A stretch of DNA of 64,000 nt from Silene conica (GCA_029255685.2 CM055319.2:22724247-22788246), one strand, 5' to 3'. Positions 12,430 through 24,787 are shown, numbered from the stretch's first letter. A program made the numbers and translations. Notes: a model not told the origin generated them from the sequence alone.

Positions 12430-12990
12430 AACAATTCACATGAATGACAGTAAATAAATAACAAAATGAATAGCAGAACTGAAGGATCTGACCATGTCAA
12501 TATGGCTACCATCAACTGGAATGTATGAGGACTTTATATATTGACCCCAAATCTCTGGTTTAGTCTCTGGATGAGCACCCTGAATGTCACAAAAAGCCAA
12601 TTTAGTCTCTGGATGAGCAACTTTCAGAATGAAAAACATTTGAATATCAACATCTAAAGGATTTGAAGCTCACAGATACTATCGTAGGCAAGTAAATCAT
12701 ATTTGTTTACCCACTGTGCGCTTAATCCCAACCATATCAATGATCTATAAATAGAACGTGCACAAAATGAAACATCCACTTTCACGAAATCACCATCCAG
12801 TTTCACAAAACAACCTCTAAGATTCACAGAATAAGGTATGAGATTCACCAAATAAGGAACCATGTAAAAAAAGAAACATGGTCAGGAATGGGAAAATAAT
12901 ACTTACCTGATCCATAATAAGGCCACGCGATGTAAGGGTCTGCAAAGCATCTCTAGTGACTTCCATCCACGGAGTGGACACCAGAACCTC
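12430..12990 (-). pseudogene. Second Ulp1-like unit, truncated by the Gypsy insertion
   Basis: Read on the minus strand. An exon at about 12990-12906 encodes VSTPWMEVTRDALQTL and ends MDQ at a clean donor (GATCAG|GTAAGTATT). A further exon-like stretch near 12640-12430 encodes two AHPETK repeats and EIWGQYIKSSYIPVDG. The first exon resembles the run-in to the peptidase domain of transposon-borne Ulp1 proteins, where a conserved helix precedes VIDAW. It follows a complete-looking C-terminal exon (stop near 13081), so it looks like the start of a second, tandem Ulp1 copy rather than the end of the first. The rest is lost where the Gypsy LTR begins at 12405. The assignment rests on weak similarity. 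Confidence 0.45.
12650..12865. repeat. 21-bp minisatellite, small cluster
   Basis: Five to six loosely spaced copies of the TTCACAGAATAAG-type unit (for example at 12777, 12800, 12820, 12843) in the last intron of the Ulp1-like gene. Same family as the longer arrays further right. Confidence 0.6.
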
Positions 12991-13080
12991 ACTTAATTAT
13001 TGAACAAAATGCAATTAGTCAATATATCTCACACAATTTTAAAAAAATAATTCAATAAATCAAAGAAAAAGTATGACATT

Positions 13081-14150
13081 ACAATGCGGATGCCTTTGAT
13101 CTTTTCCCAACAAAAGCCACCAATTCCTTGTCAGTAAAAGGTAGTGTCAGAGAGGAACTCGATTCTAGTGCATCTTTTTTGACTATTTCTTTGGATAGGT
13201 TAACATAACATGTAGCAATTTGATAGCACGCCCACAATGCAAAACGCTTGCGCTGAGATTCCTATTGATGCAAAAAAAAAAGAATTGGTTTCAGAAAAAC
13301 TAGGAAATAAGGTTGCGGCAATTGTATAGAAATTAAATTAGATGTTGAAAAGCAATCTTACAATATTTATGGTTATTAAAGAATTAGTTTTGCTCCCTTT
13401 GTAATTCTCCAATATGTTCAGCAGATAGAGGCCATTATCAATTTTCTTGGATTTCAGATTTGATTTTGGGATACACACTTCTGGCATCGTCATTGAAGCA
13501 AGACTTGTCACTACTGGGAACTTTGATTGAACAAGGTTGATGAGCCTGTCTTGCTGTATGAACAAAAGAGTAATTTGAAAGGGAAATTAGTAAGGTCATG
13601 GAGTAAGAAGGAGTCCCAAAGTAGATAAAATAGATGTACCGTAGGTTTTAAAAAAGAAGTATAATCAACAGATGTGTCTTTCATAGGATGGATGATTTGG
13701 CATTTGTAAGATTCCGGTCTCAGATCGAAACAAAACAAGAACGATGGGCATTCGGGAGAGATGATTGGAGTCAAAATCTGGAAGACAACAGATAAAAATG
13801 CAATGAATAAAACAGACAAGTCCACCTTAAAGCTTGAATATAATAAGACCAAATAAAAAAACTTACTAATTGGAAAGCAGCAACATCAAGATTGTCGAGA
13901 CACTGGAACAAAAATCAAATCATGTGTGTGTAATGATTATAAGTGCACACCATGTAAAATGGGATTATAGAAAAGGGGTAGTAAGACTAACACTGTGCAT
14001 GGACTGTGGCACAGATAAACGACAAGCAGAATCTCGTGATCTCAAGCTCTCACCACTGTTTAGGATCTCACACCAAACATCTATCACAACGGAAGATACT
14101 TGATCACCTTCAGCCAAACTCTTCAATTGCTTCTTTGTCAATTACTGGGT
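13081..14150 (-). pseudogene. Ulp1-like (SUMO-protease family) C-terminal domain, degenerate
   Basis: Several minus-strand exons. Near 14120-13990: SLAEGDQVSSVVIDVWCEILN, matching the helix before the Ulp1 core (VIDAWTxYLN in related proteins), with a donor AGT|GTTAGT. Near 13780-13640: ILTPIISPECPSFLFCFDLRP, where active family members have HW at the start of the strand. Near 13500-13370: PKSNLKSKKIDNGLYLLNI, where the catalytic DCG box is expected. Last exon 13250-13081 ends KASAL then stop. Ulp1 enzymes (C48 peptidases) cleave SUMO or similar; here the His and Cys positions both look replaced, so peptidase activity is unlikely. An in-frame stop near 14140 may instead reflect a wrong exon border. 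Exon ends are by eye. Confidence 0.55.
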
Positions 14151-14274
14151 TTGACTTTTGAAAAGAATCTCACTGGAAACAGTCATTAAAAGCATAAGTC
14201 ACACACTCAAATGGTATTAAATATACGATCAAAATTAAAAAAGAAAAGTGTATTTTGATTTTCACACATTTTTA

Positions 14275-14369
14275 GTAAGTTTCACCAAATTGTGAAACTA
14301 GAAGCTTAACTTGTGAAACTAGATGCTTATTCTGTGAAATAGGAAGGACATATTGTGAAACTGTGAAAG
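14275..14369 (+). repeat. 21-bp minisatellite, left flank of the solo LTR
   Basis: Copies of GTGAAACTAGAAGCTTAACTT arranged head to tail. The solo LTR at 14370 was inserted into this array; the array resumes at 15967. Confidence 0.8.
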
Positions 14370-15966
14370 TGATGAGCCCAAATTCGGTCATTATTTTGCT
14401 TTCTTTTCCTCTTATTTCGATCCCGTTTTGCCCCCGTTTTACATGCTATTGCTCCTTTTTATACCCGATATCTCTATCCTACGTATTTGGTTGTCATTTT
14501 GTAGGACTTGAGGCGGGAACGAAGAAGTGGGAACAAACGAAGTGGAATCAAAGCAAAAAGAGAAGAAAAGGGGAAGAAATGGCGTAGTGGGGTCCTCAGC
14601 CGGTCGGCCGGCAGCCGGTCCGCCGGCTGGGAGCCCATTCACCTGTGCATTAGAAGAAATACATCAGAAGTTAGCTTTTGGGTCCTCAGCCGGTGGCCAA
14701 CCGGCAGCCGGCTGACCGACTGGGACCCCTCTCTCACGCACTTGACAGCTTTCCTCAACAGTACCTGTTATCAAGACCCTCAGCCGGTGGCCGACCGGCA
14801 GCCGGTCCACCGGCTGGGGAGGAAGCTAGCATTGAAGAAAGTTTCAGAAGTTTGTATTTGGACTCTTAGCCGGTTCCAGACCGGCAGCCGGTTGACCGGC
14901 TGAGAGTTGCTTCTCAGAAATCCGCTCACTATATAAACCCGCACTTAGTCTATTTTCATGGACGCAACTTAGACACAACTTTTACACTATTTTCACGCAT
15001 TCCTAGGGTTTCTACTGTTCCATTGTTCATCTTTTTACATTCAAAACTCAACTCAAAAATCATAATCTTTATTTAGTTCATATAATCTTTAAGTTAATGT
15101 CTTAGTTAATCTAGTTTGTTCTTAGCATATTCATTAGTTTACTTTGGGCATTTGGGTTGTAATTTGGAGACTTTGAGAGAATTGTTCATCTTGTATCCAA
15201 GTTCATTCCTTTTTAATAGTTAATGGTATAATCTTCTTCTTCTTCTTCACTTTGTTATCTCTATTGTTTACATTTCTCTTAAGTTTATTTGTTGGTTATT
15301 CATATTTGCATTATTCACCATGTTTAACAATTTCTCTACAATAGTTTCCTTGTTTCCTTATATCATGAGTGGGTAGTTCCCTTACTAGGGTTAGGGGTGT
15401 GCTTTGGTGGGTTGGTAGTGATGAATATTGCTTAGGGGTAGGGTTGGTTCTCTTCTTTGCTAGGTTCTCTTTATATACATGTTATATGTTTGATGAAATG
15501 CCTCAACGACGGTTGGGCATGATTCTTATTGTATTTTGTCTTTGACGATAGTCTAGCGCTTTCATGGGCATGTATGTATGTTGAGTTAACCTTGTTTGTA
15601 GCGAGAGCTAGGATAGGGTTCGACTTTAGGCGAGTCAAATCGAGAGACGAGACAAACCTAGACCTATCATAGAGGAGACTTTGGTTAGACCCCTTTGCAT
15701 GTTTTGTTACCAACCTACCCTAGTAACCCCGACACCCAGTTGTTTTTATCCATCGGCTTAATCCTTATATCTTTGCTTTCATTATTCTTTAGTTGCTAGT
15801 CATCTCATTCACAAAACCTTATTACCCCGACTTTGTCTTAAATTAGAACTTAGCTAAACAATTATCCCCACCATCTCTGTGTTCGACCCCGACTAGAGTA
15901 CTATTTTAATTGGGTTTCTAAATCTTTGTTTGATATCAGGTAGTGACGGCAAAAACCCGGTCATCA
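14370..15966 (+). repeat. Solo LTR, Gypsy (Athila/Tat-like)
   Basis: TG...CA ends (TGATGAGCCCAAATTCGG to AACCCGGTCATCA), 1597 bases, flanked by GAAAG and GAAAC, which differ at one base and most likely are the 5-bp target duplication in the minisatellite (unit GTGAAACT). It has a TATA box CTATATAAAC at 14929 and, just upstream, four copies of a GC-rich block at 14595-14910. No internal region remains, so it arose by LTR-LTR recombination. The plus orientation follows the TATA box. Confidence 0.8.
14595..14910. repeat. Four CAGCCGGT...ACCGGCTG blocks in LTR U3
   Basis: Each block, about 40 bases, reads CAGCCGGT-n-CCGGCAGCCGG-n-ACCGGCTG and repeats every 85-95 bases (starts near 14597, 14687, 14780, 14868). 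Each is close to an inverted repeat of itself. The last ends about 20 bases before the TATA box. Confidence 0.8.
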
Positions 15967-16640
15967 GAAACTAGATTCTTCACTTGTGAAACTAGAAACT
16001 TATTCTCTGAAACTAGAAGCTTACATTGTGAAACTAGAAGCTTAACTTGTGAAACTAGATGCTTATTCTGTGAAATTGGAAGGACATATTGTGAAACTGT
16101 GAAACTGTGAAACTAGATGCTTAACTTGTGAAACTAGAAGCTTAACTTGTGAAATTAGAAGCTTATTTTGTGAAACTAGAAGCTTATTCTGTGAAACTAG
16201 AAGCTTACATTGTGAAACTCAAACTCTTAAATTTCACAGAATAAGGGCTTAGTTTCACAACATAAGCTTCTAGTTTCACAGAATAAGGGCTGAGAATTAC
16301 AGAATAAGGAAAAGAAACTTAAATTATGAAACCCAAACTTGTTTTTGTCAAACCTATTGATAAAAGGCTGATATACTTTAAGTTTTCTTATATTGTGAAT
16401 CCTAGGGTCATAAACTGTGAAACTAGAAGCTTAACTTGTGAAACTAGAAGCAATTTTAGTGAATCCTAAGTTTTTATATTGTGAAACCGGCTGATAAGAA
16501 GCTGATTTTTTGAGAGTTCTTATATTGTGAAACAAGAAGCTTAGGAAATGAAACTAGAAGCTTATTAAGTGAAACTGGAAGGCTATATTGTGAAACATGT
16601 TAATAAAAAAGGCTGAAATATTAAAATACAAGGTCTGAAA
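15967..16640. repeat. 21-bp minisatellite array, intronic
   Basis: About 25-30 copies of GTGAAACTAGAAGCTTATTCT, mostly in plus orientation, with a block in the opposite orientation near 16235-16310. The unit centres on AAGCTT and is nearly self-complementary, so both orientations look similar. It occupies the intron between the linker exon and the Ulp1 domain exons. Confidence 0.85.
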
Positions 16641-16662
16641 TTCACAAAATAAGCCAATACCT

Positions 16663-17299
16663 TTCACATGAATCCAAAAGGATGAAATCCAATACATACT
16701 TCTCCGCTTGAGTAAAATCCTTAAGAATATTGATGTTTCTTTGGAGATACGGAGATCGATAGACCACTGTTGGAACTATGGCCCTCTTCTTACGAACTGA
16801 AACAGGTGAATGACATTCACCTTTGGATCGACGACTGTAAACACGTGGAGTATCTGTTATGTCAATGACCATTTTATCACTGCTCCCTACCACAGGAGGA
16901 TTAGGAGCAACTAGATTAATAATGGTGTCGTGATGATCCTCTACCACTGGTGTGGACATAGAATTTCCAGATTGATCAGCTTGATTATCAGACGTAGAAG
17001 GTTTAGGTTGATGAGCTTGAACATATGATGTCGAAGGTTCAGGCTGATCAGGTTGAACACAGGATGTTGAACGTTCGGGTTCAGGTTCAACTTGACCGGG
17101 TTGATCACAACATGTTGAATGTTTAGGTTCGGGTTCAACTTGATCAGGTTCAGGTTCAGGTTCGGGTTGAGATAAAAAGTGTTCATCAAGTGGAAGGAGC
17201 CTAAAGGTTGGGATTTCTGATTTTGGTGGTGAACAATGTGGTTGTATTGGTTGAAAGGAGTCACCCATTATGTCCAATGCCGCCAACAATTCAACTTCA
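16663..17299 (-). pseudogene. Linker exon of the Ulp1-like gene
   Basis: Minus-strand open stretch with a low-complexity segment rich in Pro, Glu, Ser, Thr and Gln (repeats of QPEPEPEP, QPEPSTS, near 17170-16970) followed by a more ordinary segment, RSPYLQRNINILKDFTQAEKY, a motif seen before the peptidase domain in plant transposon Ulp1 proteins. It ends near 16663 at a plausible donor (TGTGAAAG|GTATTGG). Its right edge is the target duplication (CTTCA) of the gag-only Copia. Its frame continues in register with the exon ending at 38310 when that Copia and one duplication are discounted, which supports a single interrupted gene. Confidence 0.6.
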
Positions 17300-17663
17300 T
17301 GTTGGAAATGTGTCCTCAACAATAGTGCGATCACGTTAATGATAATAATCATTGTCAAAATCTTATGGAAAGAATATGCAAGGGATGATCCGATATTATA
17401 TATAGTCAACTGACCAACATTAATCGGTAATGATTGGCTGACTGGAGTTTGACATTACTGTCGTATGACGGTGGTGGTCAGTTGATCTCTTTAGGTCACA
17501 CCTATAGGACAAACCCCTTAATTGACATTTTGATCAATCATATATGATACGAATTCCTTAAAATCGAATATCGAGAAATCAGAGGTTGAATCTTAACGTA
17601 AGATTTATATTTGAAAATGAAATGTGTCAATTGTCAAATGTTAATCGATATTTTTGAAATATC
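17300..17663 (+). repeat. 5' LTR of the gag-only Copia, first part
   Basis: Matches 37062-37430 of the 3' LTR. Interrupted after 17663 by the Athila; ATATC at 17659-17663 is that insertion's target duplication. The LTR resumes at 29672. Confidence 0.9.
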
Positions 17664-17867
17664 TGATGCGACTCATTTAGTCGGAGTTAAATCGCCGGAG
17701 TTAGTGTGGTTTTGTTGGTTTTATGTGGTGTTATGTAGCTTAATTGTAGGTTACTTGTTGGTGAGCCTAGATTAGCTATTCGGTCGGTCTTATAGTGTTT
17801 ATGACAGTTTTCAAGTGTGGGGATAGATGGGCCAAAATTCCTATGAAGATATCTCAGATGTGTGCGC

Positions 17868-18000
17868 TTAAGGTGCGCTAATTGAGTGCACTAATGTGAG
17901 AAGAGAACAATGGGCAGCCCCAAGGTACGACTGAAGTATGACTGAAGCGCGACCGAAGTGCGACCAAGGTGCAAGTGAAGTGCGAATGAAGCGCGACCGG
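17868..18000 (+). repeat. GAAGTGCGACC tandem motif in Athila U3
   Basis: Short degenerate tandem repeat (ACGACTGAAG, GCGACCGAAG, TGCGACCAAGG, TGCAAGTGAAG and so on) ending about 30 bases upstream of the TATA box; repeated in the 3' LTR at 28039-28170. A related TGCGCT/TCGCACC/GCGCGACC cluster sits at 25108-25250 upstream of the envelope-like ORF. Confidence 0.75.
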
Positions 18001-18908
18001 CATTTGTTAAGATTTTAGTTTTTACCTAATTACTATATAAGTTTTCTATCTAGGTTTTGAGAAGGGAACTTAGCCGCCATTGAGACAAAAAAACATTATT
18101 TTGCTATTTTCAAGACTATGTGTAACTAATTTCTCTCTTTCTTGGATTCGGGCAATTGAAGCACTCTTTATACAATTGTGAGTTTGAATGTTTTAATTTC
18201 TTTTCTTGATTATTGTGAATTGTTTGTTCCTAATTTTATGAATGATGATTTATAATTGCTAGGTGTACAACTAGTAAGAGATCTCTTCATTCTATTGTTA
18301 GTATTGTTAATTGAATAGGATTTATTGATTAACTTTACATTGGTAACATCTAAGAATTAGTATTGAACGGGATACTTGATATTAGTACTTAGAAGCGATT
18401 CACATAAATATCTAAAGTGCAACTGGATTGTATGCGCTATTTATTCTCTATCGAATTCTCTAAATTATATTGCTATTGTTGAATTAAACCTTGAACTGAA
18501 TTGTTAAGGTTGTTTAATGGTTAGGGTTGATTAAGAACGGGATCCGTTTTAATTGACTATTCGTAAGGAGAATTGAAATTTTACATTCACGATAGAGTAA
18601 TCAAGATTAGTAATTGAGACCGTCTGACAGTGATCAATTGTTGTCATTGAGTGTGGATATATGCTTGGTTCCAAGACTCTTCCAATTGATTTGATACATC
18701 ATTCATCATTAGTTTTATTACTTAAATTGCATTAGTTATTCATCTTAGCTTGTTAGAAAATCAATCCAAAACCCCCCTTTTTGTTACGACGATCTTTAAT
18801 TTCATTAGAGATCGACTTTTCCTACATTATAATTGCATAAATTTTTAATCTGATTCCCTTGGGTTCGACCCTTATTTCCGCTTTACTACTGTTTAGTATT
18901 TGGATTTA

Positions 18909-19275
18909 GGATAATTTGTGAGAAACTACCTTACATTTATGTCCATTTGTGAACAACTACCTTACTTTTTGTTTTTGGTTAAAAACTACCTTCTATTTTA
19001 ATTTTTTGTTAAAAACTACCTAAAAAACGTTTCTGAGACCAATTTCTATTTATGAGTTGGATTTCACACGTGCGAGTTCTCTAAATTTTCATTCTTATTC
19101 ATGAATAGCATATAGTTCATACGATTTAGCCCATGTTCATCATCCGGACCAATTATTCCACATGCTTAACGAAAGAAATTGAAGCTAATGGCAAGAATTC
19201 CATTTCATTTAGAACTTTAGATAAGAAGGATAAGCTTGGATATCAAGTTTAACGACAAAATAAGAATGAAAATTT
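18909..19275 (+). mobile_element. Mutator-type MITE, shorter copy in the 5' LTR
   Basis: Same left inverted repeat (GGATAATTTGTGAGAAACTACC) and same left 9-bp flank TTGGATTTA (18900-18908) as the full copy at 29080-29617. It shows that the MITE was already in the LTR when this Athila copy transposed. Confidence 0.8.
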
Positions 19276-19293
19276 TGGCGCCGTTGCCGGGGA
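19276..19293 (+). other. Athila primer-binding site
   Basis: TGGCGCCGTTGCCGGGGA, the site complementary to a tRNA 3' end (usually given as tRNA-Asp) that is shared by Athila and many Tat elements. Confidence 0.92.
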
Positions 19294-19429
19294 CTTGGCA
19301 TTAATAATTTTTGTGTTCTAGTGTAGGTTTATGCATAATACTCGTTCTTCTAACTTGAACCTAGAGCCTTTCGATCAAGAGATTGAGCATACTCTTTTCA
19401 GGTTATGAAAGGACAAAAGAGGTGTAATA

Positions 19430-20644
19430 GTGGCTTTTCCTAGAAGCAGCGAATTCAACGATCTACATTCTGAATCTGACGGTTCTGAATTTTCTGACGA
19501 ATCCGAACATTCTCTAGATATGGCGGGCACTATTATGGAACTTACTGCACCTGATCTCACCCAACAACCTCTTTGTATCACGTATCCTCCGTTGGGTGAG
19601 AATGGAACTTTTGAGTTGAAGTCGGGGTTGATTCATCAACTGCCCATCTTCAACGGTCTAAGTGGAGAGGACCCCAATAAGCATTTGTCGGACTTCCATA
19701 TTGTTTGCTCAAGCATGAAACCGGCTACAGTTATTGATGAACAATTGAAATTGAGGGCTTTCCCATTTTCTCTTAAGGATACGGCACGAGATTGGTTGTA
19801 CTATCTACCTCCTGCAAGCATTATTACATGGGTAAAAATGAAGAAAGCATTCCTTGAAAAGTACTTTCCTGCATCCAGAGCTTCCCAATTGAAGAAAGAG
19901 ATTAGCAATACGGAGCAGAGGGACAGTGAGACTATGTACGAGTACTTGGAACGTTTCAAGAAGTTGTGTGCTACATGCCCCTATCATGGATACACTGCTC
20001 AGGACCTCGTTATGTATTTTTGTGGAGGTCTTTGTATGGAGGATGCGCGTACTGTACATGCAGCATGTGGAGGAGGTATCATAAATAAAAGTCCGGATGA
20101 GGCTTGGGTGATCATTGGTGAGTTAGCTGAGAGCTCCCGAGATTTTGTTAGGAAATATACAAAGCGTGGAATTAATTCGGTGGGTTCATCTTCCTCCTCT
20201 TCTTCCAATCTTGAAGCGAAAGTTGATACTTTGACAAGTCTTTTCAAAGATATAATGTCAGCTCAAGGAGTAGCAATGGTTTGCGGAATCTGTTCCGAGG
20301 GACATCCTAGTGAGTATTGTCCACACATGCAAGAGGGTCCTAAAGCAGAAGTGAATGGGGTATGGGAAAGTATTCCGCAGAAGAAGTGGGATCCTTTTTC
20401 TAACACTTACAATCCGGGGTGGAAAGCACCTCCAAATTTTCGGTGGGGAAATTCTCAAAACACTCAACAATTTGGACAAGGTGGCCAATCCGGTCAACCT
20501 AAAACCCAATTTTTAGCTAGACCACCGGTTCAGAATGTGCAGCCTACTCAACCCCCTCCACCTAGTGATCAAATGTCCACTGAAGATATGATCCGTGCAT
20601 TGGTTACTAGTCAAGCCACCCTTCAAGCCACTGTGATTCAAAAT
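19430..20644 (+). mobile_element. Athila gag region
   Basis: About 400 residues with the Retrotrans_gag fold (LPIFNGLSGEDPNKHLSDF, DWLYYLPPASIITW, FLEKYFPASRASQLKKEI, MYEYLERFKKLCATCPYHG), a Ser-rich hinge, then a CxxC...H...C knuckle-like segment (VCGICSEGHPSEYCPH) and a Pro/Gln-rich tail. It builds the virus-like particle in related elements. It is followed in the same direction by pol. Confidence 0.93.
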
Positions 20645-20686
20645 TAAAAGGAGAACAAGGCTAGTATTCAGAATATTGAGACTCAA

Positions 20687-23600
20687 TTGGGTCAAATGGC
20701 TACTACCATTAACCGTTTAGAGGCTAGAGATTCTAATGCATTACCGTCTCAAACGGTGTTGAATCCAAAGAATGTGAGTGCGGTTTCTTTGAGAAATGGG
20801 AGACAACTAGTGGAGGCCGAAAAGGTGAAAAGGAAAGATAAGGGACCGCTAATTCATGAGGTAGAGGAAGAGATAGTGATCAAGGAAGCTGAAAAAGCAT
20901 CTATTGACAAGGAGAAGGAGCCGATTTCCTCTCCCATACCGATGGTGGAACCAGAAGTACCATTTCCCGATGCACTTAAGAGGACTCACCACTTTGAGCA
21001 CGACAAGGACATCTATGAGGTATTCCAAAAGTGTGAGGTAAATATTCCACTTCTTAACCTTTTGAAAAGTATTCCTAAATATGCAAAATTCTTAAAGGAG
21101 TTGTGTACTATTAAACGGAATAACAAATTGAAAGGGGTGAAGAAAGTGAAGGTTAGTGAACATGTGTCCGCTATTTTTCAAAGAAAATTGCCTCAAAAGT
21201 GTAGTGATCCGGGCATGTTCACTATTCCTTGCACCATTGGAGACACTAAGATTCCAAAGGCCATGTTAGACCTAGGAGCTTCAATTAATGTGATGCCCTA
21301 CTCCTTGTACCAATCTATGGGACTTGGTCCTTTGCATGCTACTAGTGTTGTTATCCAGTTAGCCGATAGATCGAATGTTTACCCAAAGGGGATTATCGAA
21401 GATGTGCTTGTGTTGGATGATAATCTTATATTTCCTGCTGATTTTTATGTGCTAGACATGGAACATGATAAACATGCGGCTCCTATCTTGTTAGGAAGGC
21501 CATTCTTAAAAACTACTAGCACTAAAATTGATGTATCTAGTGGGTCTATGACTATGGAGTCTAGTGGTCAGGTTGTGGAGTTTAACATTTATGATGCAAT
21601 GAAATATCCTGATGACCATCATTCTGTGAATTTTATTGACATTGTTGACCCTTTGGCCCAAGATTTCTTTGTTTTTAATAATGATGATGAGTTGCAGGTA
21701 GCTTTGGAGAATAGTGTGGATGGTCAAGAGGTGGAATATGTCTTTTCTGCTAACTTGCAGGAAGTTGTGGCAGACTTGCATAAGTTGGAGGAGCTTCCTT
21801 TGAGTTTGAATACTACATTGTCATTAACTGTTCCTTCGAAGAAGTTGTTGCCATCTGTTTTGCAGGCACCTGTGGTGGAACTTAAGGCCCTTCCCGAGCA
21901 TTTGAAGTATATTTTCCTTGGTGAGGGAGAAACACTTCCTGTCATCATCTCTAGTAAGCTCACCAAGGAACAAGAAGGAAGGTTGAAAGATGTGCTTGTG
22001 GAGAACAAACTGGCTATTGGTTGGACTATTGCCGACATCAAAGGTATTAGTCCAAATACTTGTATGCACCGGATTTTGCTAGAGGATGAAGCCAAACCGG
22101 TAAGGCAACCACAACGTCGATTGAATCCTCCTATGATGGAGGTGGTGAAGAAAGAAGTTCTCAAATTGCTTCAGGTAGGTATGATTTACACTATTTCTGA
22201 CAGTAAATGGGTGAGTCCTACCCAAGTAGTCCCTAAGAAGTCTGGGGTGACCGTAGTTGAGAACAAAGATGGTGAGCTTGTACCCACTAGGATCCAAAAC
22301 GGGTGGAGGGTTTGTATAGATTATCGTAGGTTGAATGCGGTAACTAGGAAAGACCACTTTCCTCTTCCCTTTATTGACCAAATGCTTGAAAGGCTAGCGG
22401 GAAAGGCTTATTATTGTTTCTTGGATGGTTATTCGGGCTATTTTCAAATAGCTATTGCCCCCGAGGATCAAGAGAAAACCACATTTACTTGTCCTTTTGG
22501 TACCTTTGCGTATCGACGCATGCCTTTTGGACTTTGTAATGCACCAGCTACTTTTCAGCGATGTATGGTTAGCATATTTTCTGAGTATGTTGAACGTTTC
22601 ATTGAGGTCTTTATGGATGATTTTACAGTGCATGGTGATTCTTTTGACACTTGTTTACACCATCTGTCTCTTGTTCTTAAGCGTTGTATTGATACTAACC
22701 TTGTCTTGAATTCTGAGAAGTGTCACTTTATGGTGGAACAAGGTATAGTACTTGGACATGTTGTGTCTTCAAAAGGTATTGAGGTAGACAAAGCTAAGAT
22801 TGATACCATTTCTTCTCTACCTTATCCTACTAATGTTCGTGAAGTTCGATCTTTTCTTGGCCATGCAGGTTTCTATCGCAGGTTCATTAAAGATTTCTCT
22901 AAGATCGCTTCACCCTTATGCAAGCTGCTGCAAAAGGAGTCAGATTTCATCTTTGACAAAGCTTGTAAGGAGGCTTTTGATGAATTGAAAGGTAGGCTTA
23001 CCTCCGCACCGATTGTTCAAGCACCAGATTGGTCTCTTCCCTTTGAGATTATGTGTGACGCGAGTAATTATGCCTTGGGAACGGTGTTGGGTCAGAAGAA
23101 TGGGAGGGCTTCCCATGTCATTCATTATGCATCTATGACCTTAAATGAAGCACAACGGAATTACACCACGACTGAGAAAGAGCTTCTAGCCATTGTTTTT
23201 GCTTTGGAGAAATTCCGGTCTTATTTACTTGGTACAAAAGTGGTGGTATTTTCAGATCATGCAGCATTGCGCCATTTGATGGCAAAGAAAGAATCTAAGC
23301 CGAGGTTGATTAGATGGATTTTGTTGCTTAGTGAATTTGATTTAGAGGTGAAAGACAAGAAGGGAGTAGAAAATGTCGTGGCAGACCACTTAAGTCGGTT
23401 GGTGGATGTTGATGCGAATCCACATGAGAAGAATTTAGTGAAAGGATTATTCCCTGACGAAAGCTTGTTCACTATTCGTTCCGTGGAGCCATGGTACGCC
23501 AACCTTGTTAATTTTCTCTGTTCTTCTAGATTTCCGCAAGGCTTTTCCAAATCTCAAAAGGACAAGCTTCGTAGTGATGCGAAGTATTATGTATGGGATG

Positions 23601-24787
23601 AGCCTTATTTGTGGAAGCATGGTTCTGACCAAATCATAAGAAGGTGTGTACCAGAGAATGAGATGACTTCAATACTTACATTTTGTCACTCACATGCTTG
23701 TGGTGGTCATTTTGGTGCAAGGAGAACGGCGAGAAAGGTTCTTGATTGTGGATTTTACTGGCCTACGTTGTTTAGAGATGCTCATGGATTTTGTCAAGCT
23801 TGTGACAATTGCCAAAGGGTAGGCAATATATCCCGAAAGAATGAGATGCCGCAAATTTACATGTTGAATTGTGAGATTTTTGATGTTTGGGGAATCGACT
23901 TCATGGGTCCCTTCCCGAATTCATGTGGAAATCTCTACATATTATTGGCGGTGGATTATGTGTCTAAGTGGGTGGAGGCAATTCCCACTAAGACTGATGA
24001 TTCCAAGGTGGTGGCGGATTTTATCAAGGCTAACATATTTGCTCGATTTGGAATTCCAAAGGCTTTGATTAGTGATCGTGGCACACATTTTGTCAACAAG
24101 ACAATTGATGTTTTGCTGAAAAAGTATTGTGTTTCTCATAAAGTTTCCACGGCATATCATCCGCAGACTAATGGACAAGCTGAAGTGTCCAATAGAGAAG
24201 TTAAATCCATCCTTGAGAAGACAGTGAATCCCAATCGGAAGGATTGGAGCTTGAGATTAGATGATGCATTATGGGCTTATCGAACGGCCTATAAAACCCC
24301 AATTGGTATGTCACCTTATCGACTTGTGTTTGGAAAAGCATGTCATTTACCGGTCGAGTTGGAGCATAAGGCATATTGGGCGATCAAAAGCTTTAATATG
24401 AATCTCGATGACGCGGGGTTGCATCGGAAGTTACAATTGCAAGAGTTGGAGGAGCTCCGACTCGAATCATATGAGAATGCCGCTACTTACAAAGCAAGAA
24501 CGAAGGCTTGGCATGACAAGATGATCTTGAGACGGGATTTCAAAATTGGTCAAAAAGTTTTGTTATTCCAGTCTCGCTTTCGTCTATTTCCAGGTAAGTT
24601 GAAATCCCGTTGGATTGGTCCGCTTGTAATTACTAACGTTTATCCTCATGGTGCAGTTGAGGTACGTGATCCAACGACGGATAAAGTTTTGAAGGTGAAT
24701 GGGCAACGACTGAAGCCCTATCATGATGCTGCTGAGTTGGAGGTGGTCGAGTCATTGGGTCTCTATGACCCAATTTACGAAGCTTAA
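20687..24787 (+). mobile_element. Athila pol region (protease, reverse transcriptase, RNase H, integrase)
   Basis: An open region of about 1366 residues. Protease near residues 200-300 ([28 protein letters not shown]); reverse transcriptase about 480-720 ([46 protein letters not shown]); RNase H about 790-910 ([43 protein letters not shown]); zinc-finger and core integrase about 980-1240 ([55 protein letters not shown]). No sign of heavy decay. Confidence 0.96.

Larger units (their letters stand above)
17664..19275 (+). repeat. 5' LTR of the Athila
   Basis: Starts TGATGCGACTCATTTAGTCG and runs to the primer-binding site. The TATA box CTATATAAG lies at 18033. Upstream of it, at 17868-18000, is a tandem run of about eight GAAGTGCGACC-like 10-11-mers. 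Its last part contains MITE sequence from 18909. Confidence 0.92.

Noticed and set aside
21506-24178. Minus-strand ORFs opposite Athila pol
   Set aside because: Shadow frames of a strongly coding plus strand; no family motif.
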